Notes under the pieces: model-generated
What the model saw: the letters and a program-made list of their open reading frames with translations, nothing else
The model's database searches: none
Told to the model about the DNA's origin: nothing
Assembly: GCA_036679405.1 (NCBI GenBank)
Contig: JAVBVZ010000015.1
Span: forward strand, 1 to 64,000
Reading direction: 5' to 3'
DNA from: JAEYKI01 sp036679405
Lineage (GTDB): Bacteria; Bacillota; Clostridia; Christensenellales; Christensenellaceae
DNA length: 64,000 nucleotides
In this document: positions 1 through 9,500 of the stretch, piece by piece
How positions within the stretch are numbered: the stretch's first letter is position 1
Layout: every line of letters starts with the position of its first letter
Made by a program: the position numbers and the translations under genes

Positions 1-77
1 GCAGTTGCCAGACCGCATCCTTATTTTAAATCAAAAGGAGTTTTTCTGTTATGTCTCACCGCTAAAGCTCTACCGAA

Positions 78-100
78 CCCCACGTCTAACGTGGGGTTTT
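78..100 (+). terminator. Intrinsic terminator entering from the left edge
   Basis: An 8 bp perfect stem (CCCCACGT / ACGTGGGG, loop CTA) is followed by TTTTC. The T-run is on the plus strand, so it probably ends a plus-strand transcript that starts left of the window. No gene body of that transcript is visible. Confidence 0.7.
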
Positions 101-109
101 CTATACAAC

Positions 110-137
110 AAAAAGGGCGGCCTTTTAAGGCCGCCCT
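110..137 (-). terminator. Terminator of the rhamnulokinase operon
   Basis: AGGGCGGCC and GGCCGCCCT form a 9 bp GC-rich stem. Read on the minus strand it is followed by TTTTTG. It lies about 40 bases after the kinase stop codon. Confidence 0.8.
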
Positions 138-177
138 CGGTTTCAAGGAGTATCCTTTATTTCAAAAACCACCCGCG

Positions 178-1650
178 CTATGCTCGCTTGATTTTCAGAT
201 ACCTGTCATACTGTTCCAGCCACAGGTCATGCGCCTGCGGTTCAAAGCTCTGTACTTCAAACGAATTGCGGATCACCTGACGCATCTCGGCCGTATTCTT
301 CACTTCGCCTGCGGCTTTCACCTGCACCATCAGGTTTCCGATTGCTGTCGCTTCAAACGGACCGGCCACAACTTCCCTGCCGATTGCATTCGCCGTAAAT
401 TCATTGAGTAAGGCGTTTTTGGAGCCGCCTCCCACAATATGCAGCACGTCTATCCTGCTGCCCTTAAGCTCCTCCAGATCTAAAAATGTTTCCCGGTATC
501 CCATGGCCAGGCTTTCATATACGCATCGCGCGATCTCGCCTTTTGTCTCGGGCACACTCTGCCCCGTTTCGCGGCAATACTGCTGGATTTTCCCCGGCAT
601 ATTATCCCCGTCAAAAAACAACTGATCGTTCACGTTCACCAGCGCTTTAAAAGCAGGCGCTTTTTTCGCCAGAGCGACAATCTCATCCCAACCGATCTGC
701 TGCTCCCTGTCCCACCTGCGCTTACAGTTTTGGATGATCCAGAGTCCCATAATATTTTTCAGCGGCCGCCAGCTGCCCGTAATCGTTCCTTCGTTGGAAA
801 GGCTGTTCTGATACACCGCATCATTAATGATTGCCCGGTCCGCAACCACGCCCATCAGCGACCATGTTCCGGAAGATATAAACGCAAAATCTTCCGTTGC
901 AGCCGGCACCGAAGCCACCGCAGAAGCAGTGTCGTGCGACCCAACGCAAAACACCCGGGGAATCCCTTTGAGTCCCGTATCTTCCCTGATAGCGGGCATC
1001 AGTTCTCCTTTTGTTTCGCCGCTCATTTGAATGCGGGTAAAAAGTGTTTCTTGAAGGCCTGCCATGTTAAGAATGTCCGCAGACCATTCTCCCGTTACAC
1101 TGCTCAGCATCTGTGTGGTGGTCGCATTCGTATACTCGGTCGTTTTTTCACCGCACAGCATATACCCCAGCAGGTCGGGCATCATCAGCATTTTGTCTGC
1201 AATTTTAAGCACCGGGTCTTCTGTCTGCACCATGTCATACAACTGGTAAAGCGTATTGAAGTTCATGTTAGCGATCCCCGTGAGATCAAAAGCCTTCCGC
1301 TCTCCGTATTTTTGCTGAAAAGCACGATATCCCCGCTCTCCCCTGGGATCCCGGTAAGAACGCGGATTCCCGGCCAGCCGGCCCTGCCGGTCAATCAGCC
1401 CAAAATCAACGCCCCACGTGTCGATCCCTATGCCGGATAAGGCATTGCCTCCACCCTTAACATAGTTTTGAAGCCCCTCCAGTATACAGGAATACAGCCG
1501 CAGCGCGTCCCAATAATACGCGTCGCCTACCTTTACATAATTGTTTTCAAACCGGTTCAGCTCTTTCAGCACGATTTTTTGTCCGTCATACTGCCCCAGT
1601 ATGGTCCGTCCGTTACTCGCGCCAAGATCGACCGCTGCAAATTCTCTCAT
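178..1650 (-). CDS. rhaB: Rhamnulokinase (FGGY-family sugar kinase)
   Basis: 490 residues, the usual length for RhaB. It phosphorylates L-rhamnulose (or a similar ketose) with ATP in the cytoplasm. The N-terminal phosphate-binding motif DLGASNGR sits at residues 8-15. GIDTWGVDFGLID follows near residue 75, SSGTWSLMG is in the middle, and the C-terminal nucleotide motif is HIVGGGSKNALLN. These are typical of rhamnulokinases rather than xylulo- or glycerol kinases. The class II aldolase lies 40 bases upstream in the same orientation, which gives the kinase-aldolase pair of a 6-deoxyhexose pathway. No rhamnose isomerase, transporter or regulator is in the window, so exact substrate specificity is inferred. 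Confidence 0.88.
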   Translation of the reverse strand: MREFAAVDLGASNGRTILGQYDGQKIVLKELNRFENNYVKVGDAYYWDALRLYSCILEGLQNYVKGGGNALSGIGIDTWGVDFGLIDRQGRLAGNPRSYRDPRGERGYRAFQQKYGERKAFDLTGIANMNFNTLYQLYDMVQTEDPVLKIADKMLMMPDLLGYMLCGEKTTEYTNATTTQMLSSVTGEWSADILNMAGLQETLFTRIQMSGETKGELMPAIREDTGLKGIPRVFCVGSHDTASAVASVPAATEDFAFISSGTWSLMGVVADRAIINDAVYQNSLSNEGTITGSWRPLKNIMGLWIIQNCKRRWDREQQIGWDEIVALAKKAPAFKALVNVNDQLFFDGDNMPGKIQQYCRETGQSVPETKGEIARCVYESLAMGYRETFLDLEELKGSRIDVLHIVGGGSKNALLNEFTANAIGREVVAGPFEATAIGNLMVQVKAAGEVKNTAEMRQVIRNSFEVQSFEPQAHDLWLEQYDRYLKIKRA

Positions 1651-1690
1651 GGCTACCCCCTTTGATTATAAATATTCATAAACCCGGTCC

Positions 1691-2728
1691 TTACTTGACC
1701 AGTCTGGATCTGTATTTTTCACTCTCCCAGTTGTTGATGAAACGGGCGCCCGCTTCGTTCATCTGCCGCAAGGTAAGCCCTGCATCGGCTACCGATTTGA
1801 TCACATATGCTACCCCGGCCAATGTCTCTTCAATGGTTTGGGATTCCCTTTCGCCTGCCTGATAATAGACCTCGCCCGTCTGATCGTCAATTTTAATCTG
1901 GCTTCCGATCCGTCCCCCCGTATATACTAACTGGTCGGGGTACAACTGAAGCGCGTTCCAATAATCTTCACCCGCTTTGTTTTGGATAATAAACTCCTTT
2001 AAAAGCGGTGTGCCGCCGACAAACCCATCTCCGCTTTCTTGAACGGAAGGGGCTTTGAAATCCTTTAAGTTAAAATAATTTTTGATTTTTTCGTTCACTG
2101 CCTCATGAATCTCTATCACTTTGTTTACGTCATCATTATGAACGATCACTCCATGATTGTCCAAAAAAAGAACATCCAGCATACAGCCCTTTTCTTTTTG
2201 ATATGCGCCGATCTCCTTTTTTATAGTAAGGGTCAGGGTAAAGCCGGGGTCGATATACGGCAGAAACACATATCCAATTCCGCTTTGCTCAAATATTTTT
2301 TGTGCCGCATCCCTGCCCTCTTCACTGCAGCAAAGTATATTGGCGTACACCGAATGGGTGTGGATCACATTTTTACTTAAAAATGAATGGAACCCCACTT
2401 CAACCGACGGACGCTTTTCTTCCATCCCGGGCAGCAGCGCAATGCTGCTTAAATTTACCTGAAGGCTTTCTTTTTCGTAATCTTTTCCCGCTTCTTTTTG
2501 CACAGAATCATAGTAGCGCCGGATTTTCGTATAATCGACCGTAACATACCCTTTTTCCTCGGTGATCTCTTTTAAGGTATATCCGGATGCCTTAATGGCC
2601 ATCAGGCGGTCGTCAAATTTTACCGAAGTGTTTCCGCCGCCGCCCTGCACGTATTCGGGCCTCCCGGCATAAGATGAAATTTTGTGCATCTGTTTTTTTT
2701 CTTCCAAATATTTTTTTTTATTTCCCAT
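1691..2728 (-). CDS. Class II aldolase, probable rhamnulose-1-phosphate aldolase type
   Basis: 345 residues. The start chosen is the ATG at 2728, which has AAGGAGAG seven bases upstream; the open frame continues to 2815 without a ribosome site. It shows the class II aldolase/adducin fold marks: GGGGNTSVK near residue 28, the metal-binding NVIHTHSVYANIL in the middle and LDNHGVIVH further on. The family cleaves sugar phosphates to DHAP (or pyruvate) plus an aldehyde using a divalent metal. Pairing with rhamnulokinase suggests rhamnulose-1-phosphate as substrate. The sequence resembles the aldolase half of long RhaD-type proteins, but the dehydrogenase half is absent. Confidence 0.75.
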   Translation of the reverse strand: MGNKKKYLEEKKQMHKISSYAGRPEYVQGGGGNTSVKFDDRLMAIKASGYTLKEITEEKGYVTVDYTKIRRYYDSVQKEAGKDYEKESLQVNLSSIALLPGMEEKRPSVEVGFHSFLSKNVIHTHSVYANILCCSEEGRDAAQKIFEQSGIGYVFLPYIDPGFTLTLTIKKEIGAYQKEKGCMLDVLFLDNHGVIVHNDDVNKVIEIHEAVNEKIKNYFNLKDFKAPSVQESGDGFVGGTPLLKEFIIQNKAGEDYWNALQLYPDQLVYTGGRIGSQIKIDDQTGEVYYQAGERESQTIEETLAGVAYVIKSVADAGLTLRQMNEAGARFINNWESEKYRSRLVK

Positions 2729-2814
2729 TTTTATGCCTCTCCTTATCCTGCTTCCGGCCGGTTTGAGCTTTGCCTTGCCGGCGTAATTTGTCAACCTGTT
2801 CGCCCGCGCAACCA

Positions 2815-2828
2815 TTGAAAGGTTTCAA
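2815..2828. promoter_or_regulatory. Inverted repeat upstream of the aldolase, possible operator
   Basis: TTGAAA-GG-TTTCAA is a 6+6 inverted repeat about 87 bases before the aldolase start. Its size fits a dimeric regulator site. No regulator gene is adjacent, so this is only a candidate. Confidence 0.3.
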
Positions 2829-2863
2829 CACATATCTGGACTTCACCGCAAAATAACCACGAT

Positions 2864-2899
2864 GCCCGGACCTTTAAAATAAATATAAAGCATCCGGGC
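2864..2899 (-). other. Hairpin in the kinase/aldolase leader region
   Basis: GCCCGGA and TCCGGGC (7 bp) enclose an inner CTTTA/TAAAG stem. The T-run lies 5' of the stem on the minus strand, so it is not a standard terminator for the membrane-protein gene. It could be a leader structure; its role is unknown. Confidence 0.35.
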
Positions 2900-2971
2900 A
2901 AAAAAGTCTACGTTTTTCTCTTATAAAATAAAATTTAGACCACTATTCGATAAAAATATGCCCCTTGAAAA

Positions 2972-3652
2972 TTATCCGGCAAAAGGCATTCCCTTCTCCT
3001 TTTGGCAGGCCTTATGCAAAACCGCGGAAAAGAAAATAAGAACAAACGTACCAAAGGCGCCCATTGAATAATACGAAAGGTTCAAAAGCCTGTCTGCATC
3101 GCTGATCTGGTAACCAATAAAGACCGCTTCCACAACAAACATGCCGACAGCCGCCAAAAAAGAAAGCCAGGAGAGGATGTAACTCACTTTCTTGTTTTCA
3201 AGCTCTGCCTGAAGGATAAAAGACAGGATTGCGGCAACAAAAAGCATATGCGGAACCATTGTGGCCAGAATATGAACCGTTTGGAGCGCCGTGATGGTAC
3301 TGTTATATTCAACAATATTATAAAAATCGGCAAACCGCGGCATAATATAATATAAGCCGGTGATCAGGACGGCCCAAAGGAAAAACTTCACAAAGAAACT
3401 TGATTCGCCCTTCCCTTTAAGAAGTCCAATAAAAAATATAAGCGTTATGATCACAACCGTACCGAACGTATCCGCGATCGCGCCGATCGTACTCATGGTC
3501 ATGGATACCCCGTCATAGACGCCGCCCGCCGCCTGGTTGAAAGCAACAATAAACAGCACCGTGGCCGCAATATAGACCAGCGCCGCAATAACGCCGCCGA
3601 TCAGCCAGCCGTTCCGGTTGTTCTTCGTTTTTTCCGCAATTGTATTTTCCAT
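2972..3652 (-). CDS. Integral membrane protein, unknown function
   Basis: 226 residues from the ATG at 3652, which is preceded by GGGGAAA; the upstream frame extension has no hydrophobic or conserved look. A short charged N-terminus (about 17 residues, Lys/Asn rich) is followed by about six hydrophobic segments, roughly at residues 18-40, 55-78, 88-105, 120-145, 155-180 and 190-212. No catalytic motif is recognisable. The general shape resembles small DUF4386-like membrane proteins of Firmicutes, but I cannot assign a family. It sits alone between the aldolase and the methyltransferase, both more than 150 bases away. Confidence 0.65.
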   Translation of the reverse strand: MENTIAEKTKNNRNGWLIGGVIAALVYIAATVLFIVAFNQAAGGVYDGVSMTMSTIGAIADTFGTVVIITLIFFIGLLKGKGESSFFVKFFLWAVLITGLYYIMPRFADFYNIVEYNSTITALQTVHILATMVPHMLFVAAILSFILQAELENKKVSYILSWLSFLAAVGMFVVEAVFIGYQISDADRLLNLSYYSMGAFGTFVLIFFSAVLHKACQKEKGMPFAG

Positions 3653-3932
3653 AAATCTTTTTCCCCACACTTTATATTTGCGGTTTTCAAAACAAGGCAC
3701 CGCATCGGACCTGCCGCCGGAATACGCCACGCAAATCATCCCTGTTTGCCAAAAATTTTAAAGCAGCAAAAAGATGTCCTGTCAAAATATCAGATGGTTT
3801 CCGGTATAAGGCAGATTCATTATATCATAAGCCGGTAAAAAATATGTATATTTTTTATGAATAACTATTTTATAAACAAAAAGGATACCGGCAACGTTTC
3901 ACAGCGGACGGCGGCATAAAAAGGCGCTTGCA

Positions 3933-4868
3933 TTATTTGTCTTTTTTCTGCTGGCGGTGCGCCTGCGCCGCTTTCTTAATCGCGCTGATATGCCCCGGCG
4001 TAGTCCCGCAACAGCCGCCTATAATATTTGCGCCGGCATCCAGCATATCGCCTACGCTCTCCGCCATTTCTGCAGGGGTCTCCGGAAAAACGTCCACGCC
4101 ATCAATATTCTGGGGCAGTCCCGCATTTGAATGTACCAAAATAGGCGCCTCCGGAAAAGCCGCACGTATCTCCCGCACAATATCTATCATGCCTTTTATT
4201 CCGTTTCCGCAATTCGTTCCTACAATGTCCGCACCGGCATCAAGCGCCGCGCGGGTCGCGTCCACCGGGCCTGCGCCCATCATGGTGCGGTATGTGTCCT
4301 GCTTGGTTTTTTCAAACGTAAACGTGCAAATGGCTTCCAAAGAGGTATTTTCTTTAACCGCACGAATCGCCTGCACCGCTTCGCCGATATCGCTCATCGT
4401 CTCAATGCATACTGCATCCGCGCCGCCTTTTTCGAGTGCCACAGCCTGGTCTTTAAAGGCGCCGTAAAGCTCTTCCTCGGTCACTTCCTCAATGATCAGC
4501 ATTTTACCCGTCGGTCCCATGGAAGCAATGACCCAATGATCCTCTCCCGCGGCTTCCCTGGAAGCGCGCGCCGCCGCCTCGTTGATTTCGGCAACCCGGC
4601 CGTCCAGTCCAAAATGCTCCAGCTTAAAACGGTTTGCACCAAAACTGTTGGTTTCCACCATATCACTGCCTGCGTCCACATAACTTGTCGCAATGCATTT
4701 CACTTCATCAAATCTTTCCAAACACCAAAGCTCAGGACACTCTCCGGGCTGCATGCCCATCTTTTGCAAAAAAGTGCCCCAGGCCCCGTCTGAAATCAAC
4801 ACTCTTCCGCTTGCTACAGCGTCTGCAATCTTCGTTTTTGGCATTTTTTCGACCCCCGCTTTATCCAT
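3933..4868 (-). CDS. Homocysteine S-methyltransferase domain protein
   Basis: 311 residues. It is a stand-alone homocysteine-binding barrel like the N-terminal module of MetH or betaine-homocysteine methyltransferase. The start of the barrel is LISDGAWGTFLQKMG near residue 23. The zinc ligands are visible as GTNCGNG around residue 217 and GGCCGTTPGH near residue 285. It would transfer a methyl group to homocysteine thiol. The folate and cobalamin domains of MetH are missing, so the methyl donor or corrinoid partner is not shown here. The start could be the ATG at 4868 or 4844; both have weak ribosome sites. Confidence 0.82.
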   Translation of the reverse strand: MDKAGVEKMPKTKIADAVASGRVLISDGAWGTFLQKMGMQPGECPELWCLERFDEVKCIATSYVDAGSDMVETNSFGANRFKLEHFGLDGRVAEINEAAARASREAAGEDHWVIASMGPTGKMLIIEEVTEEELYGAFKDQAVALEKGGADAVCIETMSDIGEAVQAIRAVKENTSLEAICTFTFEKTKQDTYRTMMGAGPVDATRAALDAGADIVGTNCGNGIKGMIDIVREIRAAFPEAPILVHSNAGLPQNIDGVDVFPETPAEMAESVGDMLDAGANIIGGCCGTTPGHISAIKKAAQAHRQQKKDK

Positions 4869-4954
4869 GTATTTTCCTATCTATCCAGTATTATAAATCC
4901 TTACGATAAAAAAGTCTTGTACTATAGGGTTTTTTATTTAAAATTTAAAGAAAT

Positions 4955-4985
4955 AAAGAACAAAACGGATGGCTTTACGCCATCC
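4955..4985 (-). terminator. Terminator of the gltB-gltD operon
   Basis: GGATGGC / GCCATCC with loop TTTAC, followed on the minus strand by GTTTTGTTCTTT. It starts seven bases after the gltD stop. Confidence 0.75.
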
Positions 4986-4992
4986 ATTTTTC

Positions 4993-6477
4993 TTATCTTA
5001 TTTTTGACTTGCCCATCAGGAATTTATCAACTTCCCGTGCCGCCAGTTTGCCTTCCTGGATAGCCCATACCACCAGGCTTTGGCCTCGCCGCGCATCTCC
5101 GGCGGTGAATACCTTTTCTATATTCGTTTCAAAATCTTCATATTCGGCTTTCAGGTTGCTTCTTGCATCCCGTTCAATGCCAAGCTCGTCCGCAATACTG
5201 TCTTCCGGTCCTAAAAAGCCCATGGCCAAAAGCACCAGGTCCGCTTTCCAGACCTTTTCCGTTCCCGGCACTTCCCGGGGCGCGAAACGCCCGTTTTTAT
5301 CCGGCAGCCATTCGATCTGCACGGTATGCAACTCGCTTACTTCCCCCCGCTCGTTGCCCACAAACTTTTTGGTGGAAACCAGATAATTTCTCGGGTCTTT
5401 GCCCGTTAGAAAAATTGCCTCTTCCTGCCCGTAATCTATCTTTAGCTTTTTGGGCCATTCCGGCCAGGGATTTTTTTGCTCTTCCCTGCTTTCCGGCGGC
5501 TTTGGCATAATTTCAAACTGGCAAACGCTCTTTGCGCCATGCCGCAGTGCGGTTCCCACGCAGTCGGTTCCGGTATCGCCGCCCCCGATCACAATCACAT
5601 TTTTATCTTTTGCGTTAATATATTTTCCGTCTTCATGGTTGGAATCAAGCAGGCTCTTGGTATTTGCGGAAAGAAAATCCATAGCCTGATAAACGCCTTT
5701 AAGATCGCTTCCGGGCACATGAAGCCCCCGCGGCTTCGTTGCACCCGTACAAATAAGAACGGCGTCGTATTTCTCAAGCAGTTCTTTTGCAGGGATATCC
5801 CGCCCAACTTCGGTATTCAGGACAAACTTTACGCCCGCGCCTTTTAAAAGGTCAATCCTGCGCTGTACAATTTTCTTGTCCAGTTTCATATTAGGGATTC
5901 CGTACATCAACAGGCCGCCTGCACGGTCGCTTCGCTCGTATACCGTTACGTCATGCCCCGCAATGGTCAGAAAATATGCAGCCGAAAGGCCGGAGGGGCC
6001 CGAGCCGATCACGGCGATCATATTCCCGGTGGGGCGCAGTTTCTTGATCTGTACCCACCCTTCCGCAAAAGCACGTTCAATAATCTCATACTCCAGCGAA
6101 GATATGGTCACCGATTCCATGTTGTACCCTTCCGTACAAGACCCTTCGCAGGGCGCAGGACAGACCCGCCCGGTAAATTCCGGGAAAGGATTGGTCCGCG
6201 CCAGCCTGAGATACGCTTCTTTCCATTGCCCGTGATATATAAGGTCATTCCATTCCGGAATCAGATTATGCAAAGGGCATCCTGCGACCATGCCGTTTAA
6301 AAGCACGCCTCCGTGACAAAACGGTATCCCGCAGTTCATACACCTGGCCGCCTGCATGGTGATCACTTCTTCCGGCAACGGCTGGTGCAGTTCTTCCCAG
6401 TCCTTAATACGTTTTTCAACCGGACGCTTGTTATACTCTTCCCGGTTATATTCTAAAAATCCAGTGGCTTTGCCCAT
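4993..6477 (-). CDS. gltD: Glutamate synthase small (beta) subunit
   Basis: 494 residues, full length. It passes electrons from NAD(P)H through FAD and iron-sulphur clusters to the large subunit for glutamine + 2-oxoglutarate to two glutamate. The N-terminal cysteine clusters are CMNCGIPFCH (residues 46-55), GCPLHNLIPEW and VCPAPCEGSC. The FAD Rossmann motif GSGPSGLSAAYF lies near residue 158 and the NADPH motif GGGDTGTDCVG near residue 300. GGCGGAG lies just upstream of the ATG. The gene starts 25 bases after gltB, so the two are co-transcribed. Confidence 0.97.
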   Translation of the reverse strand: MGKATGFLEYNREEYNKRPVEKRIKDWEELHQPLPEEVITMQAARCMNCGIPFCHGGVLLNGMVAGCPLHNLIPEWNDLIYHGQWKEAYLRLARTNPFPEFTGRVCPAPCEGSCTEGYNMESVTISSLEYEIIERAFAEGWVQIKKLRPTGNMIAVIGSGPSGLSAAYFLTIAGHDVTVYERSDRAGGLLMYGIPNMKLDKKIVQRRIDLLKGAGVKFVLNTEVGRDIPAKELLEKYDAVLICTGATKPRGLHVPGSDLKGVYQAMDFLSANTKSLLDSNHEDGKYINAKDKNVIVIGGGDTGTDCVGTALRHGAKSVCQFEIMPKPPESREEQKNPWPEWPKKLKIDYGQEEAIFLTGKDPRNYLVSTKKFVGNERGEVSELHTVQIEWLPDKNGRFAPREVPGTEKVWKADLVLLAMGFLGPEDSIADELGIERDARSNLKAEYEDFETNIEKVFTAGDARRGQSLVVWAIQEGKLAAREVDKFLMGKSKIR

Positions 6478-6502
6478 TAAACTTCTCCGCCTTTGTTCCT
6501 AA

Positions 6503-9500
6503 TTATTTAAGGCTCATTTCAAACGCCGCCATCAGCGCCGCTTCGCCTTTAAGCCCTTCGCGCTTCGCCTGCTCAATATTCTTCATCATCTTTTTGTAAT
6601 CTTTCGGGATTACACGGGTAATGCGCTTTTCGTATGTCTTCCAGTCTTCCAGCACTTTTCTGCCCAAGGGGCTGTTTGTATATTCCACATGCTTTTGAAT
6701 CATGTCCCGCACTTCCTCCGTCTCCTGCTTGGACTCAAACTCTTCCAGCAGTACCATGGATTTGTTGCAGTACCGTTCGTCAAGATCCAGAATATATGCA
6801 ATGCCGCCCGACATGCCCGCTGCAAAATTACGGCCGACGCCGCCCAGTATCACCGCGCGTCCGCCCGTCATGTATTCGCAGCCATGGTCCCCCACGCCTT
6901 CCACTACGGCGTGCGCCCCGCTGTTGCGCACACAAAAACGTTCACCTGCAATTCCGTTGATATAGGCCTCTCCATCGGTTGCACCGTAAAAAGCAACATT
7001 ACCGATCAGAATATTTTTTTCAGGTTCAAATCCGGATTCTCTGGGCGGGTATACAATAATCCGCCCTCCGGACAATCCCTTCCCGATATAATCGTTCGAA
7101 TCGCCTTCCAGTTCCAGCGTTATGCCCTTGGGCAAAAACGCGCCGAAGCTTTGTCCTGCCGATCCCGCAAAATCCAAATGGATCGTTTCATCAGGAAGGC
7201 CCGCCGCTCCGTATTTCTTTGATATCTCGCTGCCCACCAGCGTGCCCACGACCCGGTCAACATTATGGATTTTGAGCCGTGCACGAATCAGCTTGTTTTC
7301 TTCCAATGCCGGTTTGCACATACGCAGAAGCTTTTTCATGCCCAAAGACTTTGAAAGCATATGGTCCTGCGCCTGGGTATGGTAACGTCCCACGTCCGAC
7401 CCGGCGTACGGCTGGTGCAGCACGCGGGACAAGTCCAGCTTGGAAGCTTTCCAGTTATGTATATTTTCGCGAACGCGCAGCATATCCGTACGTCCAACCA
7501 TTTCATTGATAGACCTGAACCCAAGATGCGCCATGATTTCGCGCATTTCCCGCGCAATGAAGCGCATAAAGTTTTCCACGTACTCGGGTTTGCCCGTAAA
7601 GCACTTCCTGAGCTGCTCGTCCTGGGTCGCAATTCCAACAGGACAGGTATTCAAATTGCACACGCGCATCATGACACATCCAAGTGCAATCAGCGGCGTA
7701 GTGGAAAACCCGAACTCCTCCGCACCCAGCATAGCGGCAATCACTACATCCCGCCCGGTCAGCAGTTTTCCGTCCGTTTCCAGGACGACCCTGTCTCTGA
7801 GGCGGTTTAAAACCAATGTCTGGTGCGTCTCGGAGAGCCCCAGTTCCCAGGGCAGCCCCGCATTTTTTATACTGGTCAGGGGCGACGCGCCTGTGCCGCC
7901 GTCATACCCGCTGATCAAAATAACATCTGCCTTACCCTTGGCAACGCCTGTAGCTATCGTTCCCACGCCCACTTCGGAAACCAGTTTTACGTTGATGCGC
8001 GCATCCCGGTTTGCGTTTTTCAGGTCATGGATCAGTTCAGCCAGATCCTCAATAGAATAAATATCATGATGCGGCGGAGGCGATATCAGATCAACGCCCG
8101 GTGTTGAATGGCGCACTTTTGCAATAGCCGGGTACACCTTGCGCCCGGGCAGCTGTCCGCCTTCTCCCGGTTTTGCGCCCTGGGCCATTTTAATTTGGAT
8201 TTCCTGCGCGCTCACCAAATACTCGCTGGTTACGCCAAAGCGGCCGGAAGCCACCTGCTTGATGGCACTTTTCTTACTGTCGCCGCTTGGCAAAAGCTTG
8301 AAGCGCTCCGGGTCTTCACCGCCTTCACCGGTGTTGCTTTTCCCGCCCAGACGGTTCATGGCGATCGCCAGCGCCTCGTGCGCCTCCTTACTGATAGAAC
8401 CGTAACTCATGGCACCGGTCTTAAAACGCCGGACAATCGCGTCTTCGCTCTCTACTTCTTCAATTGGAATGGCTTTTGCTTCTCCAAACTCCAAAAGGCT
8501 TCTGAGCGTATAAATTTCTCCGTTTATTTTACCGGAATATTCTTTAAAAAGGGCATAGTCTCCCTCTCTGCATGCTTTTTGCAGCATGTAGATCGTTTCG
8601 GGATTATAAAGATGCTCTTCTCCGTCATCCTTGCACTGGAAAACGCCTCCGCTCTCCAAAGATTCGGCATACAACGGATTATCGGCAAATGCGCTGTCAT
8701 GGCGCATTGCATTTTCCATTGCGACTTCCTCAAAGCCTATGCCTTCCAGCCTGGAAGGTGTATGCGTAAAGAAGCGGTCCACCAAATCCTTCCGAAGGCC
8801 CACAGCCTCAAAGATCTGTGCGCCGTGATAGCTGCGGATCGTGGAAATGCCCATTTTGGTAAGCACTTTAAGCATTCCTTTATAAGATGCCTTAATATAA
8901 TTTTTTTCCGCCTGTTCCGGCGTCAGGTCCTCCAGAAGCCCTTTTCTGCTCAAGTCCTGCACCGTTTCAAAAGCAATATACGGATTGATAGCTGTTACGC
9001 CGTAACCGACCAGTGTACAAAAATGATGCACTTCCCTGGGTTCCCCGGATTCCAGGACCAATCCCACCTTGGTCCGTATCTCTTTGCGGATCAGATGGTA
9101 ATGCAGTCCCGACGAAGCCAGCAACGCGGGCACCGCAGCATAATCCGCATTCATTCCTCTGTCCGACAAAATAATAATATTGCATCCGTCCTGAATAGCC
9201 TGATCGGCCTGACGGTATATGGAACGTATGGCGCGTTCCATTCCAACGGCGCCATGCGCCGCCTTATACAAAATAGATATTGTCCGGCTGCGGAATATCT
9301 CGCTGTGCAGTTGTTTGATCTGCGCAAGCTGACTGTTGGTCAATATGGGGTGTTCAAGCAGAATGCTCGCCGTATTTTCCTTGTCGGGATCCAGCAGATT
9401 GCCCGAAGTCCCCAGCAGAATGCTGCTGGAGGTCACAATTTCTTCTCGTATCCCGTCGATCGGCGGATTGGTCACCTGGGCAAACAGCTGCTTAAAATAA

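Noticed and set aside
1..60. AAAGGAG followed by a four-codon frame (MSHR) near position 51
   Set aside because: Too short to call; it may be part of a leader or chance next to the terminator at 78-100.
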